A stretch of 64,000 nt of DNA from Microglena sp. YARC. Taxonomy: Eukaryota > Chlorophyta > Chlorophyceae > Chlamydomonadales > Chlamydomonadaceae. A model generated the notes under the pieces. It was not told the origin of the DNA. It did not search any database and saw nothing but the letters and a program-made list of their open reading frames with translations. Shown here piece by piece: positions 46,201 to 54,330 of the stretch. Position 1 is the first letter of the stretch; each line of letters opens with the position of its first letter. A program made the position numbers and the translations under genes. The stretch is taken from assembly GCA_022414725.1 (NCBI GenBank), contig CM039463.1, positions 20,435,129-20,499,128 on the forward strand, given 5' to 3'.

Positions 46201-47882
46201 GGCTTCGGTCTGATGCACTCGATTCCAGCGCCACCAGTCGCTCCGATAGCCTACACTCTCTGCCATTTTTCCGAGCCACTTGCGACGCGCCTGGACTTGT
46301 CCCCTCGAAGCTCTGCAGAGCGTGGGTCTCTAGCGTTGACCAGGGTTGTCAATTGGTAATATATTTCACTCATTCCACCAATACCTTATGTGCTTGGTTC
46401 TGATGAGTTGTTGGAAAGGTGTTGGAAGGCTTACATGATTATATCTTAGTTGCTACTTGTTCCATGTGTAGCTAGTCATATTTTGTATGTACTCAGTTCT
46501 GATCAATCTAAAAAGGTAATGCTAACGCCTGGTGGGGCGTGGTGTTAAGGGAGCCCGTCGTACGCGGGTGGGGAGCGGTCTCCTGCCTCAACTGGACAAG
46601 CTACCATCGCGGTGGACGACGACCTGCAACGCCAAGAGCGACCGAAGGTGGAGTCGAACCCCCGACTCGACCTCCTCAAGCGATCTGGTCTACCACTAGA
46701 CCACTGTATATCACTGAAAGGGGCTTGATCAGTCTATGTATTATGGTTATACGGCTTACATCTTATTTGCTGCTTGGTCCATGTCGAGCCAATCTTATGA
46801 TTTATGCACTCGGTTGTGATGAGTCATTGTAATAGTGTTGGAAGGCTTACATCTCAGTTGCTACTTGTTCTATGTGTAGCCAATCTTATGATATATGTAC
46901 TCTGTTATGATAAGTATTAATGTTGGAGGGCTTACATCTTAGTTGTTTTTAGCACATCTTAATATATATGAACTCTGTTCTGATAAGTCACTGTAGTAGT
47001 GTTGGAAGGCTTACATCTGAGTTGCTACTTGATCCAACATAGCACCATTATAGGTTTGCTCGCCCTGTTTCTTTACCTTTCTCTGCCTGTTAGCAGTTGG
47101 TTACAAAAGCAAAAAAACTTAACACTGTAAAGGAGGAGCCCCTCCATAACATAGCTACACTAAGCCACTATTCAGATAGCAGGAACATTTAGGGGAGCTG
47201 AATCTTATTCTGGTGAAATAAATTCGGAATCACTTAAGCACCTACTGTTAGAATCGGGCATTTGGCGTTCATTTAAATAATTGGGCAATTTCACAGCACC
47301 ACCCGAAGGGCCTGTGCCATCCAGATTCCTCAAGGCCTTGCAAACTCTCAAGAACCCCCAACCGTCACTATCACACACCAGCCACCACCACTCAGATACC
47401 CCCAGCTTCCTTACAGGCACCCAACGCACCAGGTCTCCGAAGTAAAGGCACATGGCTCCGATGGGAATGAATACTACCGCGATGACTAAGAAGACTGTAA
47501 TGACCTGGGGAGGGAAGGAGGAGTAGCATAGTGAAGCTGCCCAGACTAGAAGACGTTACCGGTCGGTGCACGCGGCATGGGTTCTCACTCACCCATACTG
47601 GACGAAGTACTGGTTTACTTGCTGGAAGAGTCTGCTGGGTGATTTTCAGGTCTGCACGCAGCGGAGGAGCATAGCACCGGAAGTTAGAAAACAAGGCAGG
47701 GCTCCGAACTCAAGGTCTTCTCCATGACCGCAATTCATACCCTTAGGCTCTCTGCTTGTGGGGCCAGTGTCTTTCTCCTTCTTTTTTCGTCCGAAGCATC
47801 CGGTTTCCGCAGGCTTGTCATCTGAGGAACTATCTACAACAACCGGAGGATGAGTGCCATTTGGGGTACTATCTGCGACCAT
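31503..47882 (-). CDS. CDC50: CDC50/LEM3/TMEM30 family protein (P4-ATPase beta subunit), complete, 10 exons, 410 aa
   Basis: Exons on the minus strand, in order: 47882-47741, 47651-47593, 47504-47430, 44683-44588, 43045-42930, 41800-41623, 39401-39262, 37124-37031, 32681-32539, 31692-31503. They sum to 1233 nt (410 residues plus stop), and every junction is AG/GT and in phase. Family landmarks in order: QQTLPASKPVLRPVW; first membrane helix ITVFLVIAVVFIPIGAMCLY; EVSYRYDEVC; GPVFVYYEIKGMYQNFRRYV; NPCGLVAWSKFNDSYT; FINWMRLAHMPKFRKLWGRI; LSTTTWLGGNSMFLGGAYVA with the second membrane helix. CDC50 proteins escort P4-ATPases from the ER and form part of the lipid flippase. The two-helix topology with a large glycosylated ectodomain fits (NST, NDS, NRT, NMT and NIT sequons). 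The length is typical. Confidence 0.95.
31730..31985. repeat. About 60-bp repeats (GGATGGATGTATTAGAGGAT)
   Basis: Four to five units of AGGTAAGAGGCATGGATGAA with GGATGATAGGATGGATG, directly upstream of CDC50 exon 10 in its intron. Not exon-derived as far as I can see. Confidence 0.9.
31986..32240 (+). mobile_element. Poly-G and dispersed element family B copy
   Basis: A family B right-end fragment (GGGGCTCCACCAAAAACACT) at about 32001, then a fuller but diverged copy at 32040-32226 (AAGTCCTAGGCGCCCTGCAAG, AATTGGCGGAGAGTGTTGG, TGACCTTGGGGATCCACCC). Confidence 0.6.
32296..32512. mobile_element. Foldback element, family of 28146
   Basis: Left GTTTCATTTTTTGGCTACTC GTGGCAGCTTCT; right AGAAGCTGCTACGCGTAGCC CCCAAAAGAAAC inverted. 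It lies in a CDC50 intron beside exon 9. Confidence 0.7.
32539..32681 (-). CDS. CDC50: CDC50 exon 9 (FINWMRLAHMPKFRKLWGRI)
   Basis: DERFINWMRLAHMPKFRKLW then LKKGDVLTVSIINQYNTYQF. The xFIVWMRTAALPxFRKLYGxI block is diagnostic. Donor GTGAGT. Confidence 0.95.
32682..33775 (-). repeat. (GTT/GTG)n with acceptor-edge echoes of CDC50 exon 9
   Basis: Plus-strand 32972-33014 repeats the exon 9 edge (CCAATTGATGAAGCGCTCAT CCTGCAG). Fragments with GCAGCCTTAGTCATGCAGTGCAG recur near 33296, 33365 and 33434. The rest is TTGTTGTGGTGG repeat. Confidence 0.85.
33776..34050. other. CDC50 intron, nothing recognised
   Basis: Unique AT-leaning sequence without repeats or coding signal that I can support. Confidence 0.5.
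34070..34185. repeat. About 38-bp tandem repeat, three copies
   Basis: GTCACAGAGGTTCCTTCTGA TGTGTATGATAACGAT units, nearly identical. Confidence 0.95.
34255..34455. repeat. 16-18-bp repeat TTTGTATGATTATGAG
   Basis: About ten degenerate units. From 34456 to 34690 there is a segment (GACATACTAATTGCCACAAC, CCTTTTATTCAGCTATGACG) whose halves recur at about 35210-35255 and 36335-36400. Confidence 0.85.
34693..35150. repeat. 27-bp minisatellite TATTATTCTACTACTATTATCATCATC
   Basis: About 16 units of TCATCATCTATTATTATTCT + ACTACTAT, ending in (TTC)n. The unit length is a multiple of three and reads open in two frames; not a gene. Confidence 0.97.
35262..35440. mobile_element. Foldback element, third copy
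   Basis: CTTTTTTGGGCTACGCATGG CAGCTTCC at the left and GCTGTCTAGAAGCTGCTACG at the right. The interior GCTGCATTGGAATTTACGCCA matches the 32296 copy. Confidence 0.7.
35632..36190. repeat. 27-bp minisatellite with a 12-bp palindrome per unit (AGGTTATAACCT)
   Basis: About 20 units of TTGTAGGTTATAACCTAACA ATGGTTT. Each carries the perfect palindrome AGGTTATAACCT; some are broken to GTTATAAGCT. Sits in the CDC50 intron between exons 8 and 9. Confidence 0.97.
36403..36590 (-). mobile_element. tRNA-derived SINE family A copy
   Basis: AATAACGCCTCATGGGGCGT GGTATTAAGGGAGCCCTG, GGCGGTTGACAGCGTCCACA, then AAAGGATTAGGACCCAGCAC (decayed B box). Confidence 0.8.
36600..37030. other. CDC50 intron, little recognised
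   Basis: Two copies of TTTCARCGCGGAAYATA (near 36777 and 36888); otherwise unique sequence up to the exon 8 donor. Confidence 0.5.
37031..37124 (-). CDS. CDC50: CDC50 exon 8
   Basis: SEDLTNIKQFGLNNLRPED then RGGGNITGTFKE, donor GTATGT. The sequence is variable in the family; phase and position support it. Confidence 0.82.
37125..37580 (-). repeat. Acceptor-edge echoes of CDC50 exon 8 with poly-G
   Basis: On the plus strand TTCAATCYAAACTGCTTGAT + TGAGGTCCTCACTCCTGCCAGGAT + GAAGCAGGCAGAA recurs near 37290-37365 and 37478-37545. Poly-G at about 37172-37206. Confidence 0.92.
37670..37805. repeat. About 58-bp repeat, two to three copies
   Basis: GATAACATAGWGGTTGGTTGATG and GGTTGATTTTTGAGGGTCCACT units in a CDC50 intron. 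Confidence 0.8.
38010..39261 (-). repeat. Donor-edge echo array of CDC50 exon 7, about 11 copies
   Basis: Plus-strand unit CCACTACCACACAACACACC CATCAGCGTT (donor GTGTGT/GTGCGT inverted) + CGTGGCTGGGATGTCGGCAA AGCAGTACTTCTACT. Copies repeat the exon 7 end (KYRFADIPATN) and its donor. Spacing is 80-130 bp, and four consecutive units at 38820-39150 are nearly identical. Confidence 0.95.
39262..39401 (-). CDS. CDC50: CDC50 exon 7 (TGIAFEADIKYRF)
   Basis: MYVNRTNPNMTDGPLFISA then TGIAFEADIKYRFADIPA and TNIYRNNANG, matching the GIAWxSDxxxKF element. Phase 0 in, phase 2 out at GTGCGT. Echo arrays flank it on both sides. Confidence 0.9.
39402..40200 (-). repeat. Acceptor-edge echo array of CDC50 exon 7, four copies
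   Basis: Plus-strand units near 39518-39610, 39668-39755, 39828-39930 and 40000-40110: GAGATGAAGAGGACCATCTG TCATGTTGGGGTCTGATTGG TTGATATTCATCTGTGTGTGAG (acceptor CACACAG inverted), with (ATC)n and GGGCACCAGGATAATGTA. This mirrors the donor array on the other side of exon 7. Confidence 0.95.
40205..41190. repeat. 75-90-bp satellite with TTCTTAAGAATC palindrome
   Basis: About eleven units of GGGTCAACCTCTTGAACACA + ACACTCCTGTCCTTGATTCTTAAGAATCTACACAAAGACAAAC. The ATTCTTAAGAAT palindrome is present in most units. Confidence 0.95.
41200..41560. repeat. About 55-bp repeat (CATAGCAATCAACATCATCA)
   Basis: Five to six units of GTAATACCACTTCAATACATACCACTCA in the CDC50 intron just downstream of exon 6. 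Confidence 0.9.
41623..41800 (-). CDS. CDC50: CDC50 exon 6 (YVRSHMDQQL ... NPCGLVAWSKFNDSYT)
   Basis: Completes RRYVRSHMDQQLAQDG and continues to SCVPLPYNPE, NPCGLVAWSKFNDSYT. PCGLxAWSxFND is a family hallmark, and the two cysteines fit the conserved ectodomain disulphide region. Donor GTAAGT. Confidence 0.95.
41801..42725 (-). repeat. Acceptor-edge echo array of CDC50 exon 6, five to six copies
   Basis: Plus-strand units of about 150-165 bp: TTTCCTGCTACCATGCYGGG CCAGCGGCTGGTCCATGTGA CTKMGCACAAACATGCKAGGGGGAGACGGGTCTATGCAGTGA. They repeat the exon 6 start (YVRSHMDQ.L) plus acceptor. Several decoy acceptors have decayed (CTAGCATG instead of GCAGGTATG). Confidence 0.95.
42726..42929 (-). repeat. 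Donor-edge echo of CDC50 exon 5
   Basis: Plus 42795-42850 (TTACCTTCGGAAGTTTTGGT ACATCCTCTTAATCTCGTAGAA) repeats the exon 5 end and donor at 42924-42970. Confidence 0.9.
42930..43045 (-). CDS. CDC50: CDC50 exon 5 (GPVFVYYEIKGMYQNFRR)
   Basis: NFQNEAALTCTVDIVIEDDM then DGPVFVYYEIKGMYQNFR. PVYVYYxLxNFYQNHRRY is the most conserved CDC50 block. Ends in phase 2 before GTAGGC. One donor-edge echo is at about 42797-42850. Confidence 0.95.
43097..43294 (+). repeat. Permuted copy of the TMEM62-like exon d donor-edge unit inside a CDC50 intron
   Basis: The left part matches 12163-12288 (GGGATGGAGGTGGAATGGCG, GATGAAGAAGGTGATGCGGAGG). The right part switches to the first unit (ACCTCGCCGCCTGATGCAAG + GTACTAAGGGGG) of 12069-12147. 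It amounts to about one full turn of the 195-bp unit spanning 12012-12206, opened in the GGGTGTGGGTGG spacer. Orientation is plus, antisense to CDC50. Confidence 0.9.
43295..43435 (-). repeat. 24-bp repeat and duplicated exon 5 acceptor edge
   Basis: GTGTGGGTGGAGTACAGAATAGA repeated five times. The AGTACAGAATAGAG part is the inverse of the exon 5 polypyrimidine/acceptor edge at 43046-43062, and GCAGTGAGTATTTCAGTC..AAAATGCAG flanks the insert on both sides (43072-43096 and 43408-43432). Confidence 0.85.
43436..43900. other. CDC50 intron, weak exon 5 echo then unique sequence
   Basis: 43445-43505 (CAATCACAACACTAACGGTG CGTGTCAGGGCTGCC.. GTTCTCGAAGTTCTAAAG) repeats the exon 5 start at 43000-43047 in the minus sense. 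The rest is unrecognised. Confidence 0.65.
43915..44587. repeat. Two-unit 180-bp repeat, (ATC)n and poly-C
   Basis: ACCTGACCTACTAAAA..AACTGATCCAGTGAGTGRGGTTCTGGAGCAGGTG occurs twice (43925, 44108). (CATCAT)n and GGGCACCAGGAWCATGTYACC occur at 44228 and 44368. Poly-C at 44310 and 44553. Confidence 0.85.
44588..44683 (-). CDS. CDC50: CDC50 exon 4 (EVSYRYDEVC)
   Basis: AKEVSYRYDEVCLEQHGLAG then NSTEEVLAYMAA, matching the V..RYDd.C start of the ectodomain. 96 nt in phase 0. Six acceptor-edge echoes lie just upstream (44.76-45.6 kb). Confidence 0.93.
44684..45640 (-). repeat. Acceptor-edge echo array of CDC50 exon 4, six copies
   Basis: Plus-strand ACTTCATCATATCGGTGGCT CACTTCCTTGGCCTGGTAGA near 44765, 44925, 45078, 45228, 45383 and 45560, each followed by (GGGTGG/TGTG)n, GGTCCTGTTAGTGTGTATGT and GTGAGGTGTTGCCTGTGTG. 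They repeat EVSYRYDEV plus acceptor (CAG inverted). Confidence 0.95.
45641..46070. other. CDC50 intron 3 segment with dispersed motif and poly-C
   Basis: Contains ATTGAGTCCTGTAGGGCACC (45699) as at 44216, poly-C at about 45919-45938 and an inverted GAGGAGCCCGCCCCCC / GGCGGGCTCCTC. No coding. Confidence 0.5.
46075..46310 (-). mobile_element. Dispersed element family B, diverged copy
   Basis: GGCTCTTGGGGCTCCCGCCC, TGTCTGTCTGTTTGACGTGA, CCTGGCTTCGGTCTGATGCA, then TTTTTCCGAGCCACTTGCGACGCGC. Confidence 0.6.
46514..46716 (-). mobile_element. SINE family A copy with an alternative tRNA-like head
   Basis: Body GGTAATGCTAACGCCTGGTG GGGCGTGGTGTTAAGGGAGC as in family A. On the minus strand the head reads GTGGTCTAGTGGTAGACCAG (A box) ... 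GTCGGGGGTTCGACTCCAC (B box), not the TGGCTCAGTGG / GGTTCGAATCC head of the 23340 copy. Confidence 0.85.
46717..47050. repeat. About 115-bp tandem repeat
   Basis: TTGGAAGGCTTACATCTTAG TTGCTACTTGTTCCATGTGTAG + CTCTGTTCTGATRAGTCA. About five units, starting at 46395 and interrupted by the SINE at 46514. Confidence 0.88.
47051..47429. other. CDC50 intron 3, 5' part, unrecognised
   Basis: Unique sequence; no repeat or coding signal that I can support. Confidence 0.4.
47430..47504 (-). CDS. CDC50: CDC50 exon 3 (first membrane helix)
   Basis: VITVFLVIAVVFIPIGAM then CLYFGDL. The FIPIG motif is conserved in CDC50 proteins. Acceptor CCCCAG, donor GTGCGT. Confidence 0.93.
47593..47651 (-). CDS. CDC50: CDC50 exon 2
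   Basis: DLKITQQTLPASKPVLRPVW, the QQxLPAxxPxL signature of the family. Acceptor GTGCAG, donor GTGAGT. Confidence 0.92.
47741..47882 (-). CDS. CDC50: CDC50 exon 1 (cytosolic N-terminus, start codon)
   Basis: MVADSTPNGTHPPVVVDSSS then GRKKKEKDTGPTSREPK, hydrophilic and basic as expected before the first helix. Ends AAG G before GTATGA (phase 1). Confidence 0.82.
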
Positions 47883-48193
47883 CGGAGAAGGAGTGCCCTC
47901 TGGATTTTGCGGACTCGTTATGCAAATGCTTCGAAGCTAGTGGAGCGTCGCGTGAGCAGGAGACAAAATCCCAGAGTCCCTCACTTATGAAAGTTGAACG
48001 TGTACATGTACTGCCTCGTTCAAATTATTGTTGATTTCCTTTCGATCTGCCCACAACTCGAGAATTTTGACTTGGTCTGGTGCGCATGGGGCACTCGCTG
48101 ACGTTCAATTGAAGTTGTTTCTATCATTTGATAAATTGTAATGGTTTCAAACAGCAGCTGATGGCAGCACCGGCAGAGTAAAACCCTCTGGCC
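47883..48193. promoter_or_regulatory. Putative divergent promoter region
   Basis: 311 bp between the CDC50 start codon (minus) and the ATG of the coding-like segment at 48194 (plus). I see no canonical TATA box. The call rests on head-to-head spacing only. Confidence 0.3.
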
Positions 48194-48417
48194 ATGAGTG
48201 AATACCGCGATGCAGGAGACTGCTACGCAGCTCTCTTATCAATATCCAATGGAGAAATCGATTTCGATAAGCTGCCTGGACAGCATGCACTCGACGCAAA
48301 TGACATCATGCAGGCATGTCTTGACAACCTGTCTAACTACCAGAGAGTGGGTCTGTCTCTTGGGAGGCATGTATGCTGGATGAAGCACTCAGGAATCAGT
48401 CCGAGGGAGCAAGCAGG
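48194..48417 (+). CDS. Unrecognised coding-like first exon candidate
   Basis: ATG then SEYRDAGDCYAALLSISNGE, IDFDKLPGQHALDANDIMQA, LSNYQRVGLSLGRHVCWM, ending at a possible GTAACG donor (48418). Balanced composition unlike the repeat-derived frames around it, and head-to-head with CDC50. I do not recognise the family. It could be the start of the plus-strand gene that includes meckelin exons, but it has no signal peptide, which meckelin would need, and the satellite and gap lie between. Confidence 0.4.
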
Positions 48418-48917
48418 TAACGCAGGCACAAGGAAGCAATCAGGAATGGACTATATTACTGCGAATAGCGCTCCAGCGGTCAGAGCATGAACTGCAGGTG
48501 TGTGTGCATACCATGATGATGTATTAAGTGTGCCTAGTGTGTACATATGTATTTGTGTGTGTATCTGTGGGCGGTGGTGGTGATGTGGTGGTGGTACTGG
48601 TGGGTGGTGGTGGGGGGGAGGGGGTCAAACGGCCATGGCAGAGCTTTGTTTGGCTCTTCGGGCTCATACATGGCGTGAAAGACAAATGATAATGAGCATG
48701 AATACTATTGCATATGTTCATACTGGATCCTTGTCATTCTCGCTGGGGGGAATTTTTCACCTTACAGAGTTGCAAAAAAAATTGTTTGATGCCTTATTTT
48801 TCATGCATGATATTCATAAGTCCCCTTGACTTCATCAGGCCGCGGGCACATTTGGAGTCCAGAAGGGCACCAGGAATCCAATGTCATCATCATCATCATC
48901 AGACAAACAACATCAAT

Positions 48918-48948
<31 letters not shown>

Positions 48949-49100
48949 AGCATTATCATTCACAACGTGCAACTGTGCCCGTTGTTGAACCACAGATAAA
49001 GCACACTAGACCTTCTTGAGGCTCCCTGATAATGTGCAGTTTTTGCGTTTTTTTTCTGAGTTGGACGATTCCCTTTCTAACAACCTGGCTACCCCTGGAC
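48418..49100. other. Intron or intergenic: GTGG tract, (ATC)n/(CAG)n and dispersed motif
   Basis: CACATTTGGAGTCCAGAAGG GCACCAGGA at 48845 matches 44348. (CATCAT)n at about 48886-48945 and (AGC)5. No gene supported. Confidence 0.5.
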
Positions 49101-49104
49101 TGTA

Positions 49105-52100
49105 ACACAAACACACACACACACCATCAAACACACATTCCCAAGCACAAACATACACCGACACAAGCATACACTCGCCCACGCCCTTACTCACGCACAC
49201 ACCCTTACTCATGCACACACCCTTACCCCCACACATGCACTGACAAGCACACCAATCACCCTAACGCATCCGTACTCACATACGCACATACCCTAGACTC
49301 ACTTACATACCTCTGACACATGTACCACTCACATACAACACAGGTCACAAAGCAACACAGGGACGCATGTACCCTTACTCAACGCACACATGCACTGACA
49401 ACATAGCACAATACCCTAACTCAGTCACTCCTACACTCACGGCGGTAGACTGACACTTACATACCCTCTGACACATGTACCACTCACATATACACTCCCA
49501 CTACATACCCTCTGACACATGTAGCCATCACATACACTCACACGCATGTATCCTTACTCACGCACCTGCACTGACAAGCACATACCCTAACTCACTCACA
49601 TAGACTGACACTTACATACCCTCTGACACATGTACCACTCACATACACTCACACAATGACATGTACCGCTGTAACTCACGCACATGCAACTCATTATGCA
49701 CATACCCTATTAGCTCACGGGCACTTATAGCTGACACTGCGGGAGTAACAATAACCCTCTGACACATGTACATCACATACACAACACACATGGGGGGGTG
49801 GGGAACATACCCTCTGATCCATGTACCATTACATACACTTCATCACATTCTTGTGTAGGACACCTGCACTCACTGTACGACGCGTCTTGCCAACTGGGGC
49901 GATGCGACTGACGCTGACATACACACACACTGGGGTGTTTCAGTACATCAACCCTCTTGACACATTACTTCTTACTCACATGTTTAGATTATATCTAGGT
50001 ACAACATACCCTAACGCACTGCACCTGAACTACTCACTTAATACGTCTGACACATTCTCATTAGACAACATGTACCTTACTCACTGGCACATACTGGAAA
50101 ACAAACATACCCTAACTCACTCGACACTTACATGATCATGTCCACACGCCCGTCACCACATACCCTCTGACACATATGACATGACCGACACACTCACTAA
50201 TGCACTCAGACAACAAAATCCACTTATCGCCTTCGCTGCACATGCTGTACCGTCTCATACGCACTACACCCATAGTACCATCGCTCGGTGACACTTCTAC
50301 ACATCACATCGCAATGCGTCGACAAAGCTGACACCATAGCAACGGCACTATGATACCAATTCAAGCAACCTACTGGACAAAGGAAAGAAGCGACAGTGAC
50401 TAACACTCACATCGTGGTATCACATACCTACATCTTACTCTCACGAGGGCAATGGTCATCCCATTGTCTGCACGCATAGACAAGCGTCACTGTTCACTAA
50501 GGAGGCTCTGGACTTACTATACCCACGCTGACAGACCACTTCACATAAAAACACTCAGCACGCTGTACCCCTAGCTTCGACATGAACACTCACACTCGCA
50601 CATGCCTGACTCAAGCACTACGGCACTGATACCATCTAAACCTCGAGATCACTTCACATAGACTGACACTTCTACATACCCTCGTGTTACCACGCCACAC
50701 ATCACAATGCCACATAGTTACACTAACATATGAATACCCTCTGACACATGTACCCACTCACATACACTGCACAAGCATGGTACCATCTTACTCACGCACA
50801 ATGCACTGACAAGCACATACCCTAACTCTCACTCAGCATAGATGGGACGTACCCTCCACCTCCCAACACGTAGCTCAGCAAGCGTACTATTATCACTGGC
50901 AAGTCACATACCTCATCTCTCAGTTGGTCATACGACTACTCACAAGACTGACAATGTACCCCTGACTCTTGACTCCACACTAACACAGATTACACGCAGA
51001 CACATTACCACCTCTTCCATAACACATACATAACGCATCCCTTGCACTCACGCAACACACTGCACGTGACAGAAGACATACCCTAACTCACTCAGCGCAG
51101 TAGGACATGCGGCTTGACACTTACATGTCGACCCATCTGACACATGTGACCATCACATAACACTCCCATTACTGACGCAATGCAATGGACAAGAATACGC
51201 CCATATATCCTTGGGCGACTAAGCTCGATACGATAGGGGGACTGAGCACTTAATCCCGGGTGGACTTACCACGCGCCTAAACCTGCACTGACATTCACGA
51301 CTGAATTAGACACACTCTCATCTACTCATTCTATACTACTAATCCTCTGATCACATAATTCTGTCTCATTCGTCAACCAATACCTTCTTAACTTATCTAC
51401 TTCTTACTCAATAGACACGATATTATTCTCTCTAGTCTACAACTCTTCTATCATATTCTTCTTCTTTGAATGTACATGTAATCTTCTACTCTATCTTCAC
51501 ATGTTCAGAAGGCCTTGACAAGCCAATACTGCACACTCACATATCCACTCACACGATAAGGCTGACTACGATACATGGCCAAGGGGTGACTCATTGGTGG
51601 ACACCTATCACATACACAACTAACATAATTCTGACAAGCAACTAACGACGACTACGAAACGTATGCGCGCTTTAGTCACTTGCTACCCTTACTCACGCAC
51701 ATGCACTGACATGCAGACTCTCACTCACATAGACTGACACTTACATACCTCTGACACATGTACTCGCACAACTCATACATCACTTAGCACATTACATCTA
51801 CCCCTCTGACACATGTACCACTCCACATACACTCACACATGTATTTCCTTACTCACGCACATGCACTGACAAGCACATACCTAACTCACTCACATTCTCT
51901 AGACTGATCACTTACATTGCCCTCTGACAACATATTGTACCTAACTCACATATATATACACTTACAAAGCACATAGCCTCTCCTCAAAGACACACTTTAC
52001 GTTACCCTCTGACTCACATACACTTTCACCAACTACATACGCACATGTACCTTACTCAAAAGCACCTTATGCACTGACAAAGCAACATTACCTAACTCAC

Positions 52101-52763
52101 TCACATAGACTGACACTTATCAACCCTCTGACACATGTACACTCCACATACACACACATCTTACATACCCTCTGACACATGTACCACTCACATACACTCA
52201 CACGCATGTATCCTTACTCACGCCCTGCACTGACTCACATACCTAACTCACTCACATAGACTGACACTTGTTACGTTCTTGCAGGACATAATGTACTCTG
52301 ACACATGCGAGTAATACATGCACACTACAACATTGTAGGGACCAAGCACATACACAACTGAAACGCACATACCCCTCAACTGTAACACTCAGTACCCACT
52401 ACATACACTACACACACTAACATACCCCTCTGACACCCATGCACTGCCCTCAGCAATACAACACACGCAATGTACCCACTAACTTCCAACCTGCAATGAC
52501 CGCTTATTTCTCCATCGGCACATGAATCTGGCAACACACACACATTATCCCTGCTAACTCAGACTGATCATGCACATGTGACACGACGGTATCGAGTACC
52601 TGCTATGCACATGTAACGACTTCACCATAGGACACCACGAATAACATACCTCTATACACCCTGTACCGCTTGCACAATAAACTACACATCGCATGTACCT
52701 CGGCGTTAACTACAACGCATCGCACATTTAGCACGAAGAGCTGACTCACCTCACATACTCACA
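49105..52763. repeat. About 110-bp ACTCACA-rich satellite, noisy
   Basis: Recurrent ACATACCCTCTGACACATGT ACCACTCACATACACTCACA and ACATAGACTGACACTTACAT with ACTCACGCACATGCACTGAC. Many single-base gains and losses, growing toward the gap, suggest unpolished long-read consensus rather than biological divergence alone. Confidence 0.9.
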
Positions 52764-53763
52764 NNNNNNNNNNNNNNNNNNNNNNNNNNNNNNNNNNNNN
52801 NNNNNNNNNNNNNNNNNNNNNNNNNNNNNNNNNNNNNNNNNNNNNNNNNNNNNNNNNNNNNNNNNNNNNNNNNNNNNNNNNNNNNNNNNNNNNNNNNNNN
52901 NNNNNNNNNNNNNNNNNNNNNNNNNNNNNNNNNNNNNNNNNNNNNNNNNNNNNNNNNNNNNNNNNNNNNNNNNNNNNNNNNNNNNNNNNNNNNNNNNNNN
53001 NNNNNNNNNNNNNNNNNNNNNNNNNNNNNNNNNNNNNNNNNNNNNNNNNNNNNNNNNNNNNNNNNNNNNNNNNNNNNNNNNNNNNNNNNNNNNNNNNNNN
53101 NNNNNNNNNNNNNNNNNNNNNNNNNNNNNNNNNNNNNNNNNNNNNNNNNNNNNNNNNNNNNNNNNNNNNNNNNNNNNNNNNNNNNNNNNNNNNNNNNNNN
53201 NNNNNNNNNNNNNNNNNNNNNNNNNNNNNNNNNNNNNNNNNNNNNNNNNNNNNNNNNNNNNNNNNNNNNNNNNNNNNNNNNNNNNNNNNNNNNNNNNNNN
53301 NNNNNNNNNNNNNNNNNNNNNNNNNNNNNNNNNNNNNNNNNNNNNNNNNNNNNNNNNNNNNNNNNNNNNNNNNNNNNNNNNNNNNNNNNNNNNNNNNNNN
53401 NNNNNNNNNNNNNNNNNNNNNNNNNNNNNNNNNNNNNNNNNNNNNNNNNNNNNNNNNNNNNNNNNNNNNNNNNNNNNNNNNNNNNNNNNNNNNNNNNNNN
53501 NNNNNNNNNNNNNNNNNNNNNNNNNNNNNNNNNNNNNNNNNNNNNNNNNNNNNNNNNNNNNNNNNNNNNNNNNNNNNNNNNNNNNNNNNNNNNNNNNNNN
53601 NNNNNNNNNNNNNNNNNNNNNNNNNNNNNNNNNNNNNNNNNNNNNNNNNNNNNNNNNNNNNNNNNNNNNNNNNNNNNNNNNNNNNNNNNNNNNNNNNNNN
53701 NNNNNNNNNNNNNNNNNNNNNNNNNNNNNNNNNNNNNNNNNNNNNNNNNNNNNNNNNNNNNNN
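52764..53763. other. Assembly gap of exactly 1000 N
   Basis: A run of 1000 N is a conventional scaffold gap of unknown true size. The flanks differ completely (ACTCACA satellite on the left, AGTAGTAG on the right). Confidence 0.99.
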
Positions 53764-54330
53764 AAGTAGAGTAGTAGTAGTAGTAATAGCAAGATAGCAA
53801 GTAGTGGCGAGCAACAAACGAGTACGTAAAGTAGTTATTTATTTAAGCCGAGTAGTAATAGAGAGTAGAAGATAAGAGTACGTAGTTGTAGTGGAGTGAG
53901 GGAGTAGAGGTAGTAGTTAATTGAGCAAGAGGTAGATGTATGAGAGCAAACGGAGTGACAGTAGTGAATAGCAGAGTTAAGTAGAAGAAGTAGGAAGAAT
54001 AAGAGTGAGTAGTTGTAGTAGTAAGTGATCAGTTGAGTAGTAGTTAGTAAAAAAGTGAGCAGTTAGTGGGTGGCAACAAACCAGTAGCAGTGGGTATTAT
54101 AATAAGTAGTTGGATTATCATAGTTAGAGTTGCGGGATCTCAGTATTACTAGGTAACAAGAGGAGTCATATTTACAAGCGCACGGAGGAGCAGTAAGTTC
54201 CGGTAGCAAACAGTATCTCGTTAGCCAGATAATCATTATATAATAATAGTAGTAAAAAGAGTAGCCGTAGTGATATTTTATTATCATTATGATAAAGTAA
54301 GTAGTAGTGATTAGTAGTAACAAAATTATT
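53764..54330. repeat. Degenerate (AGT/TAG)n tract
   Basis: GTAGTAGTAGTAGTAATAGC and many AGTAGTTAGT variants, noisy as on the other side of the gap, grading into AT-rich unique sequence. Confidence 0.8.

Noticed and set aside
48194..48417. Meckelin first exon
   Set aside because: No signal peptide or cysteine-rich start as the family requires, and no continuity across the gap; left as unrecognised.
52746..53817. Three minus-strand frames of about 350 residues
   Set aside because: They consist almost wholly of N from the scaffold gap.
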